Assembly: GCF_938020365.1 (NCBI RefSeq)
Contig: NZ_CALIIB010000085.1
Span: forward strand, 1-55,384
Length of the DNA: 55,384 nt
DNA from: an uncultured Streptococcus sp.
Lineage (GTDB): Bacteria > Bacillota > Bacilli > Lactobacillales > Streptococcaceae
Direction of reading: 5' to 3'
The notes under the pieces are model-generated. The model had not been told where the DNA came from and made no database searches. It worked only from the letters and a program-made list of their open reading frames with translations. The position numbers were made by a program, and so were the translations under genes. Below are positions 50,852 through 55,384 of the stretch, piece after piece (the stretch's first letter is position 1; each line of letters begins with the position of its first letter).

Positions 50852-52081
50852 TTACAAACTTTCGTACAAATCTGCCATAGCAGTGTCATCTGGAACCAAA
50901 CGCAGATATTTGCCAGCCTGTATTTTTGCTTCTTCCACACGCCCTAATTCACGCAATAAATAAACATATTCTTCCAAAAATTCAGGATTTTCCTGCAAGT
51001 CAACTGCCAGTTCCTGATACAGCTCCCCAGCTTTCTCCAGATTTTCCAAGGCTTGATAAGCACGCGCCAGATTCCAGCGAGTCAAGACATTGTCTAGCTC
51101 TTGTTCCTCAAAAGCTAAGACCTCATCGTAGCGTTCCTGCTCCAGATAGAGATTGGTCAGGCGTAGAGCAATTTCCTCCAAATCATCTGCATTTTCCTGT
51201 GCTGCCAGCAAGTAGTTTTCAGATTTTTCCACATCATGCAGCTCGTAAGATAGTTGAGAAGCGAGGAGCAAAAGACGAGTTTCGAAAGGATTTTTGGTCA
51301 AGCCTTGCTCTGCCATTTCCAAGGCCTCCTCCGTCTTATGCTCCGCATGGAGAGACTGCGCATAGGCATACTCATAGCCTTCAAAATCTGGCGAAATCGT
51401 ATCTAGCTGCTTGAAGTACAAATTAGCTTTTTGGTATTCCTCTTGCTCATACAAGATAGCTGCTAATTCATAGACCGTCTCTTCGTCGTACTCCAGCTCA
51501 ACAGCTTTTTCCAAAAATTCAATGGCTGCTTCGATTTTCCCCAGACTGGCATAGCAAAGGCCAATACGCTGGTAGGTGGACACGCCTGTCTGCTCGTAGA
51601 TAGAGCGATTATCTAGCTGGGCATATTCCTTGATGGCCTGGGCAAAATTTTCCAATTCAAACTCAATTTCTGCCAAACCAAAAGTCACCAAAGGTTCGTC
51701 CGACAGTTTGGCAGCTTCCAGCAATTTCTCCCGCGCCACATCTGGCAATCCCTCTAGCTGATAGAGGTCAGCCTTGGCCAAGAGAGCTGCCACATACCAT
51801 TCACTTTCCGAGTTAATTTCCTCTAAATAGGCAAAAGCTTCCTCCAAATCACCATCGTCAACGGCAATCGTTGCCAGACTAATATAGGACTCGGGGAAAA
51901 GCGGAGCCAATTTTTCATAAATTCGCTTGGCTTGAGGGAAAAAGCCGATACTTTCTAAGTAATCGGCTAATTCTAATAACTCTTGATCGGTATCTTGGCT
52001 CAAAGCCTCTTCAAAATACTTCTCAGCCTGTGCTAAATCCTGATTTTGCAGGGCTGTTAACATTCGTTCACTCTTATTCAC
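50852..52081 (-). CDS. Tetratricopeptide repeat protein
   Basis: The 409-residue soluble protein is built of about ten TPR units across nearly its whole length (for example ERMLTALQNQDLAQAEKYFEEAL and IEAAIEFLEKAVELEYDEETVYELAAIL). It is very acidic. Such proteins are scaffolds; no enzymatic motif is seen. The start is GTG at 52081, overlapping the upstream transporter gene by 8 bases with GGAGAAGG upstream, so the two are coupled. Confidence 0.88.
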   Translation of the reverse strand: MNKSERMLTALQNQDLAQAEKYFEEALSQDTDQELLELADYLESIGFFPQAKRIYEKLAPLFPESYISLATIAVDDGDLEEAFAYLEEINSESEWYVAALLAKADLYQLEGLPDVAREKLLEAAKLSDEPLVTFGLAEIEFELENFAQAIKEYAQLDNRSIYEQTGVSTYQRIGLCYASLGKIEAAIEFLEKAVELEYDEETVYELAAILYEQEEYQKANLYFKQLDTISPDFEGYEYAYAQSLHAEHKTEEALEMAEQGLTKNPFETRLLLLASQLSYELHDVEKSENYLLAAQENADDLEEIALRLTNLYLEQERYDEVLAFEEQELDNVLTRWNLARAYQALENLEKAGELYQELAVDLQENPEFLEEYVYLLRELGRVEEAKIQAGKYLRLVPDDTAMADLYESL

Positions 52082-53243
52082 TGCCTTCTCCTAATTCTTG
52101 AACACTTTCTTCATACAAACCGCTAACCTTCTTGTACCACTTAAAGAGCGCTGTGATGGCAACCTTGGCTGATGCATAAGCTGGAATTCCCAGCAAGACA
52201 CCCCAGATACCAAACATGGCTCCTGAAGTCAGCAAAACAAATAAAATCGTAATCGGATGGATGCTTAATTGACTTCCCAAGATCAATGGAGACACGAAGC
52301 GCCCCTCAATGGTCTGCTCCACGATAAAGACGATAATGACTTTCAACAGCATGATCGGACCAGCAATCAATCCAAGAACCAAAGCCGGCAACATGGCAAG
52401 GAAGCTTCCCAGATAAGGCACCAAGTTCAAAACTCCTGCCACAACGGCTAGAGTCACACCGTACCGCAAGCCGATGATCTTGAAAAAAATCATAAACATA
52501 AGAGCCACGATGATTGCTACGGTCACCTGACCACGAACATAATTGGCCAACTGGGTATTGATATCTGTCATAACCTGACCAAATGACTCGCGGAATTTCG
52601 TTGGCAAGAACTGAACCACATAGCCTTTGAGATTTTTCCCGTCGCGCAGCAAATAGAAAAGAATAAAAGGCATGATGATAATAGCCACAATGATTTGTGA
52701 AGCTGTACTAATCAAATTGCTAGCCCAATTGACTGCCTTAGATGAAAAATTGCTGGCCCATGAAGTAATCTGGGTCGATAGCTTATTCGTAACTTGCTCG
52801 ATTTGTGGCTTCAAATCATCTGAAATATGATTGGTCAAAACATCATCAATCATTTTATTGGCTTGCTTGAGATAGGCAGGAACATTTTTGGAAAAACTCA
52901 CTATCTGATGCTGTAAGTTAGGAATAGCGACCGCCAAGCCCCACACAATCAAAACACCAATCAAGACAAAGACAATTGTAATCCCAGCCACACGGTTAAT
53001 CTTGCGCTTTTCCATCCAGTCGACAATGGGATTGAGCAGATAATAAAGCAGCCCAGCCAAAATCACTGGCAACATAATGACACCAATAAACTCAATCACC
53101 GGTGTAAAAATAAAGCTAATTTTGCTAAGAATAAAAATGTTCAAACCGATGAGTAAGGTCACCAAAAATACGGTAATGGCCTTATTATCCAAGAACCATC
53201 TAAAAAACCAGGACAAACTAAAATCTTTTTCTTTGTGTTCCAT
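52074..53243 (-). CDS. AI-2E family transporter (YdbI/PerM type)
   Basis: The membrane protein of about 390 residues has eight helices and the family segments VIMLPVILAGLLYYLLNPIVDWMEKRKI, VPYLGSFLAMLPALVLGLI and GRFVSPLILGSQLSIHPITILFVLLTSGAMFGIWGVLLGIPAYA. Members are thought to export small molecules or exchange Na+/H+; autoinducer export is unproven. ATG 53243 is chosen because AAAGGAG lies 6 bases upstream. An extended -10 (TGGTACAAT) lies near 53272. The longer frame would begin within this promoter. Confidence 0.88.
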   Translation of the reverse strand: MEHKEKDFSLSWFFRWFLDNKAITVFLVTLLIGLNIFILSKISFIFTPVIEFIGVIMLPVILAGLLYYLLNPIVDWMEKRKINRVAGITIVFVLIGVLIVWGLAVAIPNLQHQIVSFSKNVPAYLKQANKMIDDVLTNHISDDLKPQIEQVTNKLSTQITSWASNFSSKAVNWASNLISTASQIIVAIIIMPFILFYLLRDGKNLKGYVVQFLPTKFRESFGQVMTDINTQLANYVRGQVTVAIIVALMFMIFFKIIGLRYGVTLAVVAGVLNLVPYLGSFLAMLPALVLGLIAGPIMLLKVIIVFIVEQTIEGRFVSPLILGSQLSIHPITILFVLLTSGAMFGIWGVLLGIPAYASAKVAITALFKWYKKVSGLYEESVQELGEGSE

Positions 53244-53393
53244 ATTCAACTCCTTTGGATATTCCATTTCATTGTACCATTTTTCAAAAAAAATTTCTTC
53301 AAGCAACCATGATGAAATGCCTCATTTATCGGACTTTTTCACCGATTGAAGTTAAAGTCCTGTTTTCTCTATTCATTCTTCGAAAATAAAGAA

Positions 53394-53424
53394 ACATAGA
53401 CCGAGATGAGCACTCAGTCTATGT
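53394..53424. terminator. Terminator after manA
   Basis: Stem ACATAGAC/GTCTATGT with T-rich sequence on both outer sides. It ends the minus-strand manA transcript. Confidence 0.78.
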
Positions 53425-53433
53425 ATTTTTTCA

Positions 53434-54375
53434 CTATGGATGGCTGACAATCAGTTGCAAGTCGCCAGACAAGGTCCACTCTGTGACATCGCTCGGCAGG
53501 ATGAAATGAGAGCCTTTTTCGATTGGATACACTAGTCCATCCACTGTCAGCTTGCCAGCACCTTCCAAAACGCTGAACAAGCTGTAATCTACTGTCTTTT
53601 TAAATTCAACAGAACCAGCAATCTCCCACTTGTAAACAGCAAAGAAGTCATTGGCCACCAAAAGAGTAGAGGTCAAATCGTCTGCCTGAATGGTAACGGG
53701 ACGGCTATTAGCAGGCTCTCCGATAGTCAAAACATCAATCGACTGCTCCAAATGCAGCTCACGAAGATTTCCAGCATCGTCCTTACGATCGAAGTCATAG
53801 ACCCGATAGGTTGTGTCGCTAGACTGCTGAGTCTCCAAAATCAGAATTCCTGAACCAATGGCATGCATGGTGCCACTTGGCACATAGAAAAAGTCACCAG
53901 CCTTGACCGGAATTTTGGTCAAAAGATGAGCCCAGTCCTTGCTCTCGATTTGCTGGCGCAATTCTTCTTTGCTCTTGGCATTGTGACCGTAGATAATCTC
54001 TGCCCCTTCGTCTGCAGCGATAACATACCAACATTCAGTCTTGCCAAGCTCTCCTTCGTGCTCTAATCCATAGGCATCATCAGGATGGACCTGAACACTA
54101 AGCCAGTCATTGGCATCCAAAATCTTCGTCAAAAGTGGAAAGACAGGCTCTGGACGATTGCCAAAAAGCTCACGGTGCTCAGCATAAAGAGTATCTAGCT
54201 TCTGACCTGCAAAACGTCCGTTCTTAACAGTTGACACACCATTAGGATGAGCCGAAATTGCCCAATACTCTCCCACATGGTCGCTGGGAATTTCATAGCC
54301 AAAGACATCGTGCAGCTTGGTGCCTCCCCAAATCTTCTCCTGCATCACAGACTGTAGAAATAACGGTTCTGACAT
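53434..54375 (-). CDS. manA: Mannose-6-phosphate isomerase, class I
   Basis: This Zn enzyme interconverts mannose-6-P and fructose-6-P. The 313-residue cupin-fold protein has FPLLTKILDANDWLSVQVHPDD (metal-binding Gln/His), GKTECWYVI, PSGTMHAIGSGILILETQQSSDTTYRVYDF and a C-terminal cupin. The length is that of the short Firmicute class. It is a single-gene unit with its own promoter and terminator. Confidence 0.95.
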   Translation of the reverse strand: MSEPLFLQSVMQEKIWGGTKLHDVFGYEIPSDHVGEYWAISAHPNGVSTVKNGRFAGQKLDTLYAEHRELFGNRPEPVFPLLTKILDANDWLSVQVHPDDAYGLEHEGELGKTECWYVIAADEGAEIIYGHNAKSKEELRQQIESKDWAHLLTKIPVKAGDFFYVPSGTMHAIGSGILILETQQSSDTTYRVYDFDRKDDAGNLRELHLEQSIDVLTIGEPANSRPVTIQADDLTSTLLVANDFFAVYKWEIAGSVEFKKTVDYSLFSVLEGAGKLTVDGLVYPIEKGSHFILPSDVTEWTLSGDLQLIVSHP

Positions 54376-54448
54376 AATAGTCTCCTTACATATTTTTCAT
54401 CATCCAAAATCAGACATTCCTTGATGATAAAAGTTTGGTACTGCTTAC

Positions 54449-54478
54449 ATTATAATATAGACTCGGGCACTTTGTCTA
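54449..54478 (-). promoter_or_regulatory. Promoter of manA
   Basis: -35 TAGACA (54473-54478), 18 bases, -10 TATAAT (54449-54454) on the minus strand. Confidence 0.68.
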
Positions 54479-54499
54479 CTCCTACCTTACTTTACAAGG

Positions 54500-54522
54500 A
54501 AAAATCTGGCTCTCGCCAGACC
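54500..54522 (-). terminator. Terminator of the PAP2 gene
   Basis: Stem GTCTGGC/GCCAGAT with a 4-base GAGA loop and TTTTTCC after it on the minus strand, directly behind the stop codon. Confidence 0.82.
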
Positions 54523-54523
54523 T

Positions 54524-55024
54524 TTATAATAAAAAGACTAAAGCTCCCCAGCAAATGCCGCAAAGGTATCCTATCACTACATCCTTTGGATAGTGCACTC
54601 CGCCAATCACGCGCACTGTAGCCAACCCTGCCGAAAGCAAGAGGCAGATAAGTCCCGGCAACCAGAAAAAGTAGAGCAGGCACATGGAAATCACTGTCGC
54701 CGAAAAGACATGGCGGCTAGGCATGGACTTGCCCGATGTATCCTTGGCCAGCAAGGGTTGAATAGCCCATTTTTCGTAAGGGCGTGCTTGATTCAGCCAT
54801 TTACGAATCGCTGACAAGAGACCAAATCCAATAGCTGGAAGGAGAAAAAAAGCAAGTAGCCCCTTCCAACCCTCCATCAGAAAGGCATCAATCAAGACCA
54901 ATCCATACACCAGAGGCATAAAAACAGTCATCCCCCTATTAAAATAAGCCAGCCCTTTCACTAGCCTAGGGCAACTGCGAAAAGGAGCTGTTAATTGTTG
55001 ATAAAAAATCTCGTAGTCTTTCAT
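54524..55024 (-). CDS. PAP2 family membrane phosphatase
   Basis: The 166-residue protein has four to five transmembrane helices and the acid-phosphatase motifs: KWLNQARPYE (KX6RP), MPSRHVFSA (PSGH-type with the acid His) and RVIGGVHYPKDVVIGY (SRX5HX3D-type with the nucleophile His and Asp). It probably dephosphorylates undecaprenyl diphosphate or phosphatidylglycerol phosphate at the outer membrane face, both relevant to wall-polymer export. The substrate is not decidable from sequence. Confidence 0.9.
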   Translation of the reverse strand: MKDYEIFYQQLTAPFRSCPRLVKGLAYFNRGMTVFMPLVYGLVLIDAFLMEGWKGLLAFFLLPAIGFGLLSAIRKWLNQARPYEKWAIQPLLAKDTSGKSMPSRHVFSATVISMCLLYFFWLPGLICLLLSAGLATVRVIGGVHYPKDVVIGYLCGICWGALVFLL

Positions 55025-55110
55025 GCTTGCTTACCCTGCTTTTCTAAAAGTTGGACTCTCATACTTTCTCTACTATAGCATATTTCTAGACAAGATGGTA
55101 GATGGATAGC

Positions 55111-55144
55111 AAAAGAGACTGAAACCTAAATTCCAATCTCTTAT
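55111..55144 (-). terminator. Terminator of the glycogen phosphorylase gene
   Basis: Imperfect stem AGAGACTG/CAATCTCT (one mismatch) with TTTT on the minus strand, about 25 bases after the stop codon. Confidence 0.6.
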
Positions 55145-55166
55145 TGTTCATGTTTTCTGAAACGTA

Positions 55167-55384
55167 TTATTTCTCCAGATTCCAGATTTCCTTGGCATAT
55201 TGCTCAATGGTATCATCTGAGGTAAACTTGTCGGATGTAGCGATGTTAATCAAGCTCATTCGAGCCCATTTTTCTTTGTCACGATAGAGAGTATCAATCT
55301 TCTCTTGAGCTTCTACATAGGCATGAAAGTCTTCCAAGAGGAAGTATTCGTCATTGTGGGTGATGAGGGCTTCGTAGATTTCAG
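55167..55384 (-). CDS. glgP: Glycogen/maltodextrin phosphorylase, C-terminal part
   Basis: The last 72 codons of a gene that runs off the right edge. The visible C-terminus has EYFLLEDFHAYVEAQEKID, LYRDKEKWARMSLINIA and a final TIEQYAKEIWNLEK, the characteristic end of glucan phosphorylases. Such enzymes release glucose-1-phosphate from alpha-1,4 glucans. Whether it is GlgP or MalP cannot be told from this fragment. It complements the debranching pullulanase elsewhere in the window. Confidence 0.9.
   Translation of the reverse strand, partial: EIYEALITHNDEYFLLEDFHAYVEAQEKIDTLYRDKEKWARMSLINIATSDKFTSDDTIEQYAKEIWNLEK

Noticed and set aside
50926..51414. 162-codon plus-strand frame
   Set aside because: It is antisense to the repetitive, Glu/Leu-rich TPR gene, which produces long shadow frames.

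Overview
The window is low-GC Firmicute DNA that reads as the chromosome of an oral (sanguinis/mitis-type) Streptococcus. The evidence is the infC-rpmI order, a rhamnose cell-wall polysaccharide locus (rmlD, rgpA-B-C-D-F, a GacH-type glycerol-phosphate transferase), a preQ1-II riboswitch in front of queT, an SpxR-type regulator, an EbsA protein, AAGGAGG-type ribosome binding sites and many extended -10 promoters. No prophage, insertion sequence or complete mobile element was found. Almost all genes are on the minus strand. The plus-strand genes are a ferredoxin, a manganese exporter, and a gtrA/acetyltransferase pair.

Layout. 1-2.7 kb: start of rpmI, infC with a structured leader, cmk, a LysM membrane protein, a divergent ferredoxin that looks leaderless, and ebsA. 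2.7-24.1 kb: wall-polysaccharide locus in several transcription units. rmlD stands alone. A variable block (flippase, GT8, a GT2/DUF2304 pair, GT2, a 977-residue GT2-RgpF-GT4 fusion, a DUF2142 membrane protein, GT4) has its own promoter and terminator. The conserved rgpABCDF-gacH operon follows with its own promoter. Upstream of rmlD is a second lipid-sugar pair (GtrB-like GT2 plus a DUF6056-like membrane protein). The set of functions suggests a rhamnan exported by an ABC transporter and then decorated outside the membrane with lipid-linked units, as in the lactococcal pellicle, plus glycerol phosphate.

24.2-31.8 kb: metY, a NUDIX hydrolase, pcrA, mntE and an amino-acid ABC transporter. 31.8-32.5 kb is the most unusual stretch. 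This gene-poor gap beside a tRNA-Arg(CCT) gene holds one perfect 36-nt type II-A CRISPR repeat. Next to it are remnants of a type I-C array: one intact 32-nt repeat flanked by spacer-sized 33- and 34-nt segments and by two decayed repeats. There are no cas genes in the window, and part of a decayed, unidentified reading frame lies alongside.

32.5-55.4 kb: ordinary core genes. These are rplS, paired fluoride channels with chorismate mutase, a solitary sufB, pullulanase, diacylglycerol kinase, ligA, queT with its riboswitch, gtrA, a MarR regulator with a palindromic operator, brkB, map, spxR, murA, a PHP phosphatase, a TPR protein, an AI-2E family transporter, manA, a PAP2 phosphatase, and the 3' end of a glycogen phosphorylase gene. 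All functions are inferred by reading motifs; no database search was run.
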